NCBI GenBank assembly: GCA_032719365.1
Contig: CM064872.1
Coordinates: 43,942,252 to 44,006,251, forward strand
Direction: 5' to 3'
Source: Prinsepia uniflora
Taxonomy: Eukaryota; Streptophyta; Magnoliopsida; Rosales; Rosaceae
DNA: 64,000 bases
In this document: one piece after another, positions 10,596-23,100 of the stretch
How positions within the stretch are numbered: position 1 is the stretch's first letter
How the letters are laid out: every line of letters begins with the position of its first letter
The notes under the pieces: model-generated
What the model was told of the DNA's origin: nothing
The model's input: only the letters and a program-made list of their open reading frames with translations
Database searches by the model: none
Translations under genes and position numbers: made by a program

Positions 10596-13500
10596 TGTCA
10601 GGACCCACCCCGGTTTCACCCCGAAACCCGAGGTAAATCCTGCTCCCGTCTGACCACCCGAAACATAGCCAAAGTATCCTCACGATAAACCGCCAAACTA
10701 CACAGTCATACGCAGGAGAAACTATACAATACATCCCGAAGTTAAAAGTTTACAGAGCATAGTCCCACATACACAGAAAAGAAAAACCGATAAACAGTAC
10801 ACGCACACGGAAAATTAAAACACCCTGGGATCCCTCTCGTAACTGCTATGCCTCAGACGCTGCCTCGACGCCGGAACCCCGCTCTAGCTCCACAACCTGG
10901 AGGGCAGTTAAAAATAGAAGGTGTGAGTGGACCATAAATAAAAGAAAAGTTTCCAAAACCATTTTATAAGAAAATCGGGTTTAGCCCTCCGTTTTGAAAT
11001 CACATGCATAACCCAGTTATTCAAACAGTTATAAATCGATCACCGTAAAAAATCATAAGAAACAGAAACACTATAAAACGGAGAAATCATATCATAAGGC
11101 TCATAAAACCATGAATACCAATCATCATTTCCCGATCAAACCTGCTGGACCTATCCGAGTCTTTAAACTCCCGAGTCTTTAAACTCAATCCAGGCCTCAA
11201 TAATATCCGAGTCTTTAAACTCCCGAGTCTTTAAACTCAACAAGCCTACGGGGGAAATATCAATATATCCGAGTCTTTAAGCTCCCGAGTCTTTAAACTC
11301 AATCCGGGTCTTTAAACCAAATCCGGGCCTGTCCCCCGTCAATCACAATATCTGGGTCTTTAAACCCAATAACCAGATCCAGCAAATCCAAACCAAAACC
11401 ATTGAAAAACCATTTCTAAATTCACATCCAAACCCGAATCCGAAATCACTGGTCCGATGCCCTTCCGGCATTCCGAACCGTCATTCCGAACCCAAATCCG
11501 GAAATCCACTTTTCACTTTTAAAACCAAATCCCGTTAATCCGATTTCAAAATCCCTTTATGAACATTTAAACCATTTATCCATTGAAATCCCAAATCCAT
11601 AACATCATATTCGGAAATCACACTTTTCTCGTAAAACGTGCTGAAACCAAACTTCCTCGAAAAACATGCAATTATGTAAAATCAACAAAGCATATTCGAT
11701 AACATAGAATCATGATTAAAACCATAAAACAATTATAGAAAAACAGTTATGCATCCTCGAGTTTAAGGAAATGGTCCACTCACAGTACCAAGCCCTCAAT
11801 CGCATCCCGTACGTCTCGTACGTTCCTCAGCTTCCTCGGGAACTCCCGATCCTGTCAACCACCGCCAAAGTACGTTACTAACACGTCCACCAAGACTCTC
11901 CTAATTTTCTCCGAAAATCCCCGGGTCCTAAACGTACCGAACCGGAACCCTAAACCTTCACCCTCGCGAAACTACTTCGATTTGACGTCCGATTAACCCG
12001 AAACCAATGCTAAAAGACTCGTCACAACACCTAGACCAAAAACCATGTTGACAACTTCCCCTGCCGCCGCCGCACGCGCCCCCACGCGCTGCCCAAAGTG
12101 GCTGCGCTTGGCCCTCACGCGCCAGCTACAGTGCATCGCCTTCCTCGAGCAGACCCGGTTCGACACAGTGCCTGCAAATCGAACCAGCGAGGACGGTTCT
12201 CCGCCGTACCTGCACCAAAACCACTCCTCTCTTCACCAACAGCATCGTCCAGACCTAAGCTATCCATTCCCCTTACTCAGACGCCTCGACTCAACCTAAA
12301 ACCCGTCGACACAAACTCGAACCATAAACCCGATACACCCCTGTTTCCTTCTCCGGCCACCCAGGTCACCCCCCGTCACGGTGGCTATCTTAAACCCTTC
12401 CTAGGACCTCACTGAGTCTCATCCAACTCACCAAAACCGTCGACTCACTCCCTAAGTCCACGACTTTCGATCTGAACATCGACGGCAAAACAGAGCACAC
12501 CAGTACTCTCCGTCGTACTAACCTCCGCCGTGCACTCCCCCGTCACGGCTGCTCAACCAGCAGTTACCTAGGACCCTACTGAGTCCCCTAAACCTCACTA
12601 GACTCCTCGATTTTACCCCTACAGCTACAACTTAGCTCCTGAAACTAGACGGCAAAACAGAGCAAAGAAACGGGGATGAGGAATTACCTGTCCTCCGGTC
12701 GCCGTCGCAAGCTCCGCTGGGGTTGGTCGACTCCTCTCACCCCTCACGACACCACCACGAGCCCAATTGCACAGTACACGGCCACACCACCACCACGAAC
12801 ACTCACTTCCTCCTTGTTTTTCTCTGATTTCCCGTGGCTCTCAACTCACGCACAAACAATCACCACTCCTCCAACCTCCCTCACTGTCTCCCTCTCACTC
12901 TCTGGTCACTCTCACACACTCACAAAATCACCAACAACCACGCTTACCCCTCAATTGCTCTCAATTCCTCAGCCTCTGTTATTCGATCACGAACACACAG
13001 CACACACGGATACACCCCAAATAATTGGACCGTGCATCATGGAAGCCTCTAGCCCTCCTACACGTGTCACCAATCCTCCATTCCTCTCCCAAGTAGCTTA
13101 ATCTCAACCTTCCATTTGTCCCTCTCTGCTGCACAAATCCCAGCGCACAAAGACCAAAATGCCCCTCCTTTTAAGTCAAAATTACGGTTTTGCCACTACT
13201 TTTCAAGACTCGTATCTCACACATCGTAAGTCCGATGAATACGTGCCGCCTGTCATCGAACTCAGGACGACGAGATCTACCTAACCATCCTAAGTCATCA
13301 TGTCAAAACCCGATCGTACGAAAAGTCAACTCTTCCCCCTATTTTACCCAAATTACGGTTATGCCCTCAACATTCCAAACATCATAACTTCCTCTTCGGA
13401 TGTCGGAATCGGGTGTACCACCTGCCTACGGATTCGTGACGTCCCAAACTATGTCCTGGTCACTGGTCAAAACCCATTGGACCACCCAAACTAAAAGTCC

Positions 13501-13635
13501 ACTTTTTACCCGGACTAGGGGCAAAATCGTCATTCTACACTAACGACCCCAACGAGACCAACTAACCACCGATTAAGCTTACTAATCCCATCTTAATCAC
13601 TATCTTAACCCTAGTTTCTGGGACGGGTCGTTACA
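10596..13635 (-). mobile_element. Solo LTR, 3.04 kb, nested
   Basis: It runs from TGTCAGGACCC to GGGTCGTTACA, with the exact 5-bp duplication CAAGA on both sides (10591-10595 and 13636-13640). It contains no internal domain, so it is a solo LTR left by recombination between two LTRs. The sequence interrupted is continuous with the copy at 3258-5965. It carries the hairpin array built on CTTTAA (11150-11365), the inverted arms at 10921 and 11773, and the GC hairpin near 12105-12135. Confidence 0.93.
11150..11365. repeat. Short hairpin array, GAGT-CTTTAA-ACTC type
   Basis: At least seven copies of a 14-base imperfect palindrome with central CTTTAA occur here. Arms are GAGT/ACTC, GGGT/ACCC, or GAGT/GCTC (a wobble form at about 11272). 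Changes in one arm are mostly matched in the other. Related arrays lie at 28915-29075, 31110-31255, 39315-39575 and 48025-48245. Confidence 0.75.
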
Positions 13636-15229
13636 CAAGATACCACAAATACCCTTTCGAGGGTTTTATTACACAAATACTCCTATCGGGGGTTCTAGAT
13701 TACACACCGGTGTGTTTAGTACAACAACATGTCAGACAAGGGAAATGAACATTATGTTCATACTAATACAAATAAAGATAACACCTACCCCTCAGGGTGG
13801 TCCAAACGCAACGGTGGTATTTATTCCACGGCCCCAGAGTCGATGCCCTCCTCGGTTTCCTCTCCTGAAGGGTCAAGAAAACAATTAAAGTGTGAGTGGA
13901 CCAAAAATAAAGCAGTTATAAATTCATTTGAACATATATATATTTTGACCCTTCGTTTCTGTAAAGATGCATGCATTCAGTGGAAAGCATAGAAACACGA
14001 TCAATAATAAAAAAATATAACATTTCTATACATATACGTATATCTGAACAAAAATACATCTGGGCATGAGTAATATCAAATCCAATATAACTATGTATCC
14101 ACCATTCCCTTCCTCGGCATCGAAGGCACGTTCAATACCAACTCGGGGCACATAGCTCCTAGGGAACAAATACCCGATAATGGTCACGATTCATATCTAA
14201 AGGTATGCACACCACTCGGGGTCTCACTCCGAGTCTACTCCCAGAAATTCTCCCTCTAGGAGGCTCTATCTCTGAACCTAGTCCGAGCTCTATCTCCGGA
14301 TCTAGTTCGAGAATCTCTACGGAATTTGGTCCGGGACCACAAAACAATCTCGCACTCTTGGAATGGGTTCCCTATGGGGATACTCATTCTGGTCAGTGGA
14401 TCGTGACCCTCCAGGTCGACGTCTGGAGGAGACCAATCCGCAAGATGAAAGGGTATATACATATACGTATGAAAACCTTTACAAAGCCGTCTTTCCAAAC
14501 CATGTCAAAACCTTTACCCATAATTTCTTTACAAATCAAATCTTTAGGCCAAAAGTCTCAAATCACCCATTCATTCATTTAGTTCACAAATCATTTCGAA
14601 ACACCGTTGACTCCCCCAAATCCGAGTCAACGATCGTCAAATGGGTCTCAAGCCCGATACGACCATTTTTACGTAAATCTATGCATTTCTCGAAAGCCAT
14701 AATTCAATTATCAATTACCATCATCATAAAACATTTAGCATAAAAAAATTTAGAAAACAAGTAAAACAGTTATGCATGCATTCATTTATAAAATCAATGG
14801 TCCACTCACAGCCAATCCTTGCGGCGCTAACGAACCATTTACATATGTCCTGAAGCTAAATACAACGTCCAGACCTGTCCAAATACACTTAAGGGTCACT
14901 AACTGACCCTACTAGATCTATCATCGAACCTAGAACAAAACCAACTCGGGAACACACTCCATACACACTTCCTGAGGCTTCCAACCTCAATTTGACCTAC
15001 TTAACGATCTCGAATCGACACGAAACCACTACCATTGGATCCGGAACGTCGAAACCTTAAAAATGGTACCGGTCTTACCTTGAAATTCGTGCCCATGTGC
15101 TCCTACGCGTGTGGTCAACGCTGCTGGTCAAAGTCAACGGTTAACGCTGCTGACGTCAGCAGTCAACGGTCAACGATAAACGGTGCTGACGTCAGCATGA
15201 CGTCATCTGACAATGTCAGTCTGACAGGT

Positions 15230-15708
15230 TGTAACAACCCGTACCTTCTGTTTTTTATGATGTTTTATGGTGATTGATTTAAAACTATTTTAATAACTAG
15301 GTTATGCATGTCGTTTCAAAACGGAGGGTTAAACTAGGTTTTCTTATAAATGGTTTTAGAAACTTTCCTTTTATTATGGTCCACTCACACCTTATGTTCT
15401 AACTTTCCCTCTAGGTCGTGGAGCTAGCGCGGGGTCTTGACGTCGAGGCAGCGTCGGAGGCATAGACAGTACGAGAAGGATCCTGGAGTGTTTAAATTTT
15501 CTTCCGTGTGCGTGTAATTATTCTCGGGTGTAATTTCTTTATATCTATGCTCTGTAAACTTAACTTCGGGATGGGTAAAAGTTTCTCATGCGTCTGACAG
15601 TGGTATTTTGGTGATTTTCATGAGTTTTACTTTGAGTTAATGTGGGGATGTCAGACGGGAGCAGGATTTACCTCGGGTTTCGGGGTGAAACCGGGGTGGG
15701 TCCTGACA
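15230..15708 (+). mobile_element. Internally deleted LTR, 479 bp, nested
   Basis: Starts TGTAACAACCC, ends GGTGGGTCCTGACA, and has the exact duplication CAGGT on both sides (15225-15229 and 15709-15713). Its right end is the reverse complement of the start of the solo LTR 10596-13635, so it is the same family in opposite orientation. It is missing about 2.5 kb, yet keeps both termini, the GGAGGGTTAAA block and one GTCCACTCAC arm. Confidence 0.88.
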
Positions 15709-16784
15709 CAGGTGCCATATGTCAGCAGCCGATTGGTCCACGTCACTGACATGTCAATGACACGTGGTAGCCTCTGATTGGGCCACGTCACTGACATGTC
15801 AGTGCTGACTGTGCACTGACGTGTGACACGTGTCGTTGTCTGAGTGGTCCATGTTTTTTATAGTTTAACAGATGATGACGTTAGTCGATGATGTCATCAT
15901 CCCTGACCTCGCGACGAATCTGCAAATCGGGTCGTCCAAACCCGCGAACCCGACCCGGCTAATATTCCCTCATTTCTGACTCGTTTCAAAAACCGTTGCT
16001 ACCAAAATGATCATCTAGACGTCTAGGTTGGATCTAAGGATTCAAAACTGAGAAATTGGGATCGAATTGATACCTGGGAGCTGCTATAGTGGACCCCTAG
16101 TTGATTCACTTGCAGTCGAGCCTAGTTTTGAGTCCTAATAGCTTCGTATGAACCTAATCATCACAGAGAAACCCTAAATTCCTTCAAACAAAGCTCCCAA
16201 CACGAAATCGAAATTTGACCCGCGAATTGAAGTTCGGGTTTTTACCTGAATGTTTCCCTCAGCCGTTCATGGTGGTCCTCCGCCCTTCAGTCTCTCTTCT
16301 ACTCTCCTAAACGGTCACAGCAGTGACCAAAACAGGTCCTAAACACAGAGAAATGGATTGTGGGTTGGGAATGTTTGTGAGATCGATCTCGGTCTGCTGC
16401 ACGATAAGGAAATAGGAAGAAAATCCACTTCCTATCTTTTGGGTAAACGAGCCAATTAGATGAGTGACATTTGTCACTCATCTGATTGGTCCAAGGGACC
16501 AGTCACCAATTCCAAGATGCCACTTGGCACAAATCTTCGTAACTCGAAACTAATGCTCTCTCAAACTCCGTGACCCATATCTTTCACTTTGGTTTTCCAA
16601 TTTAAGCGTGTCGTCTGTCTATGAACTCAGGGCGACACGATCTACATAACGGTCAAAGGTTCAAAGTCGTATGATGCTTCGGGTCAAAAGTCAACATTTT
16701 GCCTTGACAATGGGCAAAATGGTCATTTTACATATACTTTCCATTAATTAAAATAATATTGAAAATACAGGTCGCTACATATTA

Positions 16785-17040
16785 TATCTTTAAGAAAATA
16801 ATTCACAAAAAAGTTTGAAGTCTTGCCCCTTACCCCTCTCCATTAGAAACACAAAAAATAGCCCTAAGCAAAATGTCATGAACAGTGTCATTTAAGGGGC
16901 TAAATCTTGCCTTTAGCTCCTTGCCCTTGCCTTTACCACTAGACATACTCTTATGTTTTTCGTTTTAATTTATAGGCATCCGACGTTGGCAAGAAATATG
17001 GAGGACTGGAGCCCAAAAAGATGCCTTTAATTTCGAGGGT
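16785..17040. other. Right flank of the gypsy insertion
   Basis: Up to 16950 this is the right arm of the TTA-flanked DNA element. After it comes unique sequence with no gene visible. Confidence 0.5.
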
Positions 17041-17692
17041 AAATTAATTAGCCAGCATTTCCAAAAATTTAGTTGTTTTTGTATATCGATGGTATTTACA
17101 TCTGCTTCGGTGATTTCTCTTCATACCATATTTTTAATATATAAAGTAATATATATATATATGTATTATGTATCATAATTGGAACCGTTCAAGTCTTAAA
17201 TCATTATTTCAAGGTTATCTCCGTAAAAATTCGACAACTTTTGGAATTCTTTAGTCATTGATATGTATAAAATAAATTAATAGTATTGCGTACAATGAAA
17301 ATCTTCATTTAGCTTACATACAAATAGGTAAATGATATTTAATTTTTTAGAATTGTTTGTTTAAATTAATTAGCCAGCATTTCCAAAAATTTAGTTGCTT
17401 TTGTATATCGATGGTATTTACATCGTGCTCCGGTGATTTCTCTTCATACCATTTATATATATATAATAATAATACTTATATATATATATATTATGTATCA
17501 TAATTGGAACCGTCCAAGTCTTAAATACTTATTTCAAGATTATTTTTGTAAAAAATCAATAACTTTTGGGATTATTTAGTCATTCATATGTATAAAAAAA
17601 AATTAATAGTTTTGAGTACAATGAAAATCTTCATTTAGCTTACATATATAAATAGGTAAATGATATTTAATTTTTTTAGAATTGTTTGTTTA
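17041..17692. repeat. Tandem duplication, unit about 322 bp
   Basis: The sequence beginning AAATTAATTAGCCAGCATTT at 17041 starts again at 17363. The two copies stay aligned through GGAACCGT(C/T)CAAGTCTTAAAT and AGAATTGTTTGTTTAAAT. They differ by scattered substitutions and by the length of an internal (TA)n tract. It is a direct, head-to-tail duplication of non-coding DNA. Confidence 0.93.
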
Positions 17693-17699
17693 AATGAAC

Positions 17700-18810
17700 T
17701 TGAAATGATAATTTAGAAATTAAACGATTCTAATTATAATATATGTATATGAATTATTCAATAATATTATCAATTGTGAAATATAAGTATTGTCCTTTTA
17801 TTAAAATGACCCATTGATTTTAGAAATTCATTAAAATGACCCATTGATTCAACTTCAACAAATGAAGCTCTAAATTACTTGTGGCTGTGTGAGCACACAG
17901 GATCATGAACGCGCCTTCTTTGATTCAGCAGATTGGGCATTATGCAAGGTGCACTACAATATTATGAATCCCTACATTCAAATAAAAGTAACTCATCCTC
18001 ATCACATACAATTTTTTTTTTCTTTAAAAATAAAATTGAATCGATGAATATTGTGGAAGAGCAGCAAGGTGCAGCAGGGGTGAATCCAAAATCAGCAGCA
18101 GCAGTGAAGACCTTACAGCCCAAACTGCAGGTACCAAATTATAACATCATTTTGTGTTAGGAAAGTAATTGTATTTAGAAAATGAAACTGGTTTTAATTT
18201 GCATAGTAATGAAGCTGAAGCTGAAGCTGATTAATTAGAAAATGAATAAACAGAAAACGCCGCACCAGCAGCTCCCACCACGGCGACCTGCTTGTACATC
18301 CGGTCAAGATATATAGCTATATTTTAGTCATTTGGTTGATCGATGATGTTGCTGAGATGAGCTAGCTACCATAGATTCATTGATGGAGGGCTCACCGTAG
18401 TTTTTTGTGTTCAGAGCTAGCCCAGACTCCTGACTCCAACAGAGTCCAGAGCATATTCATGTTTTCATGACAAAGTTTTATAAACATTAGAATCGGATGG
18501 ATGTAATAATTGTCAATTAGCTTTTCAATTAATAATAAGAGCTACTGCTTTTTATTCTCTCCATAATTGTCGATGGTGTATTCTAATTAGTACTTTAATA
18601 GATTTTATCGATTTAGTGTTACTCAATTATAATTTTTAAGTAATCAATAAAAATTTAATGATATTCAATTAGAATTTTAAAATTATCAATGCAAGTCTGG
18701 TGATATTCAATTAAAACTTTCAAAAGATTAAAAAAAGTATGGTGGTATTAAAAAATTTACCGATTTTGAGGTATTTGATTAAATAACGAATTTTGTGAAA
18801 CTTTTCGATG
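17700..18810. other. AT-rich stretch with a doubtful small exon
   Basis: A frame at 18044-18130 (MNIVEEQQGAAGVNPKSAAA then AVKTLQPKLQ) ends at a GT dinucleotide and could be a small coding exon. I find no convincing partner exon, only a short Ala/Gly-rich minus-strand frame near 18230-18310. Nothing here is recognised. The remainder is AT-rich with motifs such as ATTCAATTA repeated at 18600-18720. Confidence 0.25.
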
Positions 18811-18919
18811 GGTGATACAAGTACCAAACTTCATAAAAAATCACACCCTATTACATCTGATTCTCACTTTGGTTTTTTCGTCAAATCTATCTATCCACTC
18901 ATCTCGCTTTCATGGTCTA

Positions 18920-19634
18920 TCTTTTTTGTACTGATTCTATTCTTTTTCCTGATGTTCCGATTGCTCTCCGGCTGTCCAGCCATCTTCTGTTTGGTGTAGC
19001 GAGAATATATTCTAGAAAGGTGAATTACATGTTTGATGATTGCAGTGAGGCTTTGCTTAAAGCAAGCTTTTCGATCCACTGCGGTTGATTTACCTCCAGA
19101 AGAATCTACTGCTCCATATCATTCCATCACTTTGCCTGAGACTTTTGATCTTGATGATTTTGAGCTACTAGATAATGAAATTTTTTAGGGGTTAGTATGC
19201 TTAATTATGTTTAGGTCTAAAGCTGTAGGTGTTGAATCTGGATATAAGATTTATATTTGTGTATATTTTAACATCCACTTATCTTGCAATAATTGTAAAT
19301 CATCATGTCAATACAAGATTGAGATCTGGATTATATGAAGATTTGTGTATTTAAATATATTAACATTCAGTTATCTTTCAGCAACAATGTTGATCATCAT
19401 GTCAATACAAGGGAGCAAATAACTCTCCAAGATACAATGGATGGTGTGGTTTACTTGACATCTCAGTTTGGATTGGACGGTTAGTATTCATCTGTTCATT
19501 GTGATGACATGCTGGTATTTCGAATTAATTGGATCGTCAGGATAAATTCAACAATCATGTGTACCCTGTAAACTTAAATAAACAATATTTCATGGTATGG
19601 TGATACTTCGCAAATTGGGTTGGACTTGGAGGAG
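18920..19634 (+). pseudogene. RAD21/SYN cohesin alpha-kleisin fragment
   Basis: Three exon-like blocks match the N-terminal Rad21/Rec8 domain, which binds SMC3 in cohesin. Block 1 (about 18930-19188) reads PDVPIALR, HLLFGVARIYSRKVNYMFDD and later HSITLPETFDLDDFELLDN. Block 2 (about 19382-19480) reads NVDHHVNTREQITLQDTMDG. Block 3 (about 19592-19634) reads GDTSQIGLDLEE and ends at a GT donor. GT/AG-like borders remain, so this is a duplicated genomic fragment, not a processed copy. A short deletion near 19060 shifts the frame in block 1, and a TAG replaces the last codon of that block (about 19186). A weak match at 18826-18860 may be an earlier piece. The C-terminal kleisin domain is absent. 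Confidence 0.85.
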
Positions 19635-19639
19635 GTAAT

Positions 19640-20140
19640 TTTACACCTGCTTTGTAGTATTAAATTCTAAATGGAAGAATTTGGTTGAGGACAAATCCTA
19701 GTTGCTACGTGACGTTATTGCTATTACGTTTATCATTTAGTTACTTATTCATATTGTATAATTAATCCATGTTGTTATATAATTTTTATTTTATATAAAA
19801 TCCCAAATTTTTTTTTTGATTCTTTGGAGAATACAAAAAAGTCCTAAGTGAATCATAAGAGAATTATATAATTACAATCTATTAAAATCATAAGTAAAAT
19901 CTTGTAATTACAAATCACGTTGAAATCCATTACATTAAAATTATGTGTTTATAATCTATTAAAATCCTAATTAAATACACCCCTAATGAATTGCTATTTT
20001 CTTTTTTCTTTTCTTTTTTAAACAATATGGAACTGAGCTTCGATTAAGAAAAAAAGAATTCTGTTTGTTTTAAAGGTTGATTTTCCTCTGTTTGAAAGGG
20101 TGATAATAAGGCTAAACTTGTTACAAATATTGTAAAAATC
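19640..20140. other. AT-rich DNA, no gene seen
   Basis: Downstream of the RAD21 fragment I see only AT-rich sequence. Poly-T and poly-A tracts occur at about 19808 and 20047. Confidence 0.5.
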
Positions 20141-23100
20141 TAGATTGTGTTAGGGCGTGAATTTGACTAACCCGTAAGTAATAACAATTATTCACTTCAC
20201 ACAAGTGATTTATTTTGGTTACCTTATTATTGGGCTACACCCACTTTGTTGTATACTTGTATTACCTTTAAGTATTTTTAAGTAGAGACTTTGAGCATTG
20301 TTGGAAGAAAAGTACAATAATTAATGTAATACAAATCTTAACAATTGTAATCTAGCAAGTGCACTAGTTAATAGATAGAATAACAGTACAAATAAGGTTA
20401 AACGCACGAAGACTTGATTCAACAATGATGTTCAATTGGTTTAGTTTCTTAGTTCTCAAGTTATCATAGAATGAAGATACTTCGACTCTTAAAATAAAAA
20501 ATAACAGACACGCACACTAATTAGATATATTTTGATAGTTAACAAAACAAAGACCCTAAACAAAGATCACTACGACTCTAAATGTAAAGACACACACAAA
20601 GGGGTTTTTGAATTGAAAGATGCTATAAAATAAAGCAACTTGCAATGCAAGAAAATAGTAAATACACAAAGATTGTAAACAAATTAAAGACAGATTAAGA
20701 CAGTCTATATCCACAACTAACTACAGCGTTTTCTAACTTAGTTTGCAAGGTTCAATTATTATGTTCAATACTTGGTGTAGTGCTCATGCAAAAGTCTGGA
20801 TAAGCCTCTATCACATATTTTATTTCCTTCATAGTTTGTATGTTAAATGCATGATGTGTATACCAAATTCTATCCAATTGGGATTGAAAAACAATAGTAA
20901 ATCCGAGTCACTGCAATAACTCTAGAAAATGATGTGCATTCTAGGAATGTCATGAGTCGAATTACAATATCATTCCTTGATGTGACCTTTTGATGCTAAC
21001 TCATCTGTGAATCATGACATTAAAGTAGCTAATTTTAACAATGCAACAAAATAGCAGTTTATGTAGAAATTTAGCACACCAAGATGAACACAATAATTAA
21101 AACCAAGAGACAAAACTCAAGTCACAAATTTGTCATGGCTAGGACTTCAAGATCAGCCCTAGCCTTAGGTAAAGTACTCACTGGGCATTATGAATAACAT
21201 CAAATTAAATTGCATTGAATGTAAATATAGCAGAATAAACCCAATTATACTCTCAGGGGTAGACTTTCATGCACATATTCAAGCAATCCTCCCAGAACAC
21301 AACTAAGTCCTCGTGAACAAGCCTCACATTAATATCTCAAAACAATAAAACTTAGTCTGAATTGTGTGTAAAAACTAGTGTCCAAAACATTGGACAAATG
21401 ACTCATTATATATAAGGAGAAAACGTTGTCCTACAATGATTAGGAGCAAGAGTCCCAGTAAAGTGTCAATGGCACTTCATAGTAATTACACAGGCCTCAA
21501 ATGCTTTGAAAGCCAACCAAAACAAAGGTGGGTGTGCAAATGCAAGCTAGCCATTAAGCAAACAGGCTGGCATTAAGACAGGTCCTCGGGGCAAGATACT
21601 GAAACCTTGAGATTTCATTATGGGGACATCCTAATCACACCATGGCACATTTTGCAGATTTCAAGACATGTAAGGGAATAAAATATAATCGCATATGAAA
21701 TAGTATGAAAGAAAGGATATTTCTAAAACATAGATCTCATGAAAGAATTGAAGTTTAAGAACCTAGAGGCATATATTGACTCCATGCAAAACTTTCCATA
21801 AGATCAGTTAGGTCTTGATTCAAGCACGACTTGGAAAATTGATCTTCTTTTTCTACTTCTTCTCGGCCCAGGGCATGATTGCTTGCTCTCAATAGCCTCA
21901 AGCTTGGAAGGCTTGATTTCTTATATGGTGATTGTCTGAGACTCTTGTTTTCATTGCCTCACTTGTCTTAGAACCTTATTTTCTTTTCTGTTTTTACTTT
22001 ATTTTCTTTCCTATTTTCTTTCAAGCTAAGTCAAGATCATGCAATGATTTATATATATATTTTTTCTCTATTCAATTAAAACTTCTGATTCACTTGGAAT
22101 GTCTAAGACATTTCCCTGATATCAATCTCACATCTTTGCCCTGAGGGGCTCCTCGGCTTGACTTTGATTTTGAACAGTTGAACTTTTCTTTCCTTTCCAC
22201 GTCATGAACTCCATTTGAAGCCACCTTGACACAACCTAGACTATAGGGTGTCGAAAATTTTTAGGCCTTCCTATCTAAGGCTTAGGTTATGTTTTGGGTG
22301 ATAAAGAAAGGTTAAGTTTTTGGCTTCAAACTGAGTTAAGGCAGCATGCAAAAGGGACATATATGGCTTTTTGAGGCTTACACATACATAGCCTATATCA
22401 TTTCTTATGTTTAGTCATCTTGAGCATCAAAAGATTCTACAAAATATGTTAGTTCTTTAAACTCCAATGCAAGCATAGTAATGAGTTCAATTAATGAAGA
22501 AATAATTAATAAGTGTTTAAGAGTAGAACAAAGTAAATCTCACAAAAAGAAAGGCATTAGGCTCAAAATCTCACTTATGGTAGTCTACATTAACTTTCTA
22601 AAGTTCACTTAAACAAAGTCAATTTAGCTTAGTTTCTGGAAATTAGGCATTAAATGTAAAGATAAGGTATAACCTTAAGCATGGCATGGCTCTAGTAAGA
22701 CACTAATAATTAATTCACAATGTAACCTATTAATAAGTAAGGTATTAAGATCCTAGGTGTGTACCCCAAAACTTGAACGTTGCAAAATTTTGATCCCCAC
22801 CCCAAGCCTGTATTAAACATTATCCTCAATGATGACAAGTAAAAAAAAAAACTCAGATAAAAATAAGTAAAGATGGGAAGGAGGCATGTAAAACATGAAA
22901 CATAAAAGAGACATGAATGATACACAAATCATGACTAGGCCGTTAATTAAGTATTATTTTATATTATTTTATACCCTTTATACTTAACTTTTAATATTAA
23001 AATAATAAATAATTAAAGAAAATAATATATTTTGTGGGATTTTTGCAGAAATAAATAAAGCATGGAATTCTGAGCATTTTGACAAAAGAATCATCCTAAT

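Larger units (their letters stand above)
3258..16779 (-). mobile_element. Ty3/gypsy (Tekay/Del-like) LTR retrotransposon
   Basis: A complete but dead element on the minus strand. It is bordered by the direct duplication TATTA (3253-3257 and 16780-16784). The LTRs start and end TG..CA and are about 2.71 kb (left) and 2.73 kb (right, after removing two nested insertions). The internal region 5966-10521 has, in minus-strand order, an initiator-Met primer site, gag with a CCHC knuckle, protease, reverse transcriptase, RNase H, integrase and a degenerate chromodomain-like tail. That gene order with integrase last defines Ty3/gypsy. Long LTRs plus a chromodomain-like C-terminus point to the chromovirus Tekay/Del clade. 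At least two frameshifts and several in-frame stops show it is inactive. Confidence 0.93.
10522..16779 (-). repeat. 5' LTR of the gypsy element, twice interrupted
   Basis: The LTR segments are 10522-10595, 13641-15229 and 15714-16779, giving about 2.73 kb when joined. It ends GGTCGCTACA, followed by the TATTA duplication. The solo LTR 10596-13635 and the deleted LTR 15230-15708 are nested in it, each with its own 5-bp duplication. Confidence 0.92.
2055..16950. mobile_element. Decayed TTA-flanked DNA transposon, split by LTR element
   Basis: The left end reads TTA then GAGCACATCTAACGGG (TTA at 2052-2054). The right end at 16935-16950, read on the minus strand, is GAGTATGTCTAGTGGT, followed by TTA at 16951-16953. 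The ends are thus imperfect terminal inverted repeats (about 10 of 16 matching) with a TTA target duplication. Both subterminal regions share unusual phrases such as CTTGCC and GGGCTA (2080-2190 and 16830-16935). TTA duplications are typical of PIF/Harbinger-type elements. No transposase is visible, so it is a non-autonomous copy. The gypsy element 3258-16779 sits inside it. The pairing of the two ends is inference. Confidence 0.45.

Noticed and set aside
11150..11365. CRISPR-like array of short repeats
   Set aside because: Spacing is irregular, units are 14-base palindromes inside a plant LTR, and no cas genes exist.
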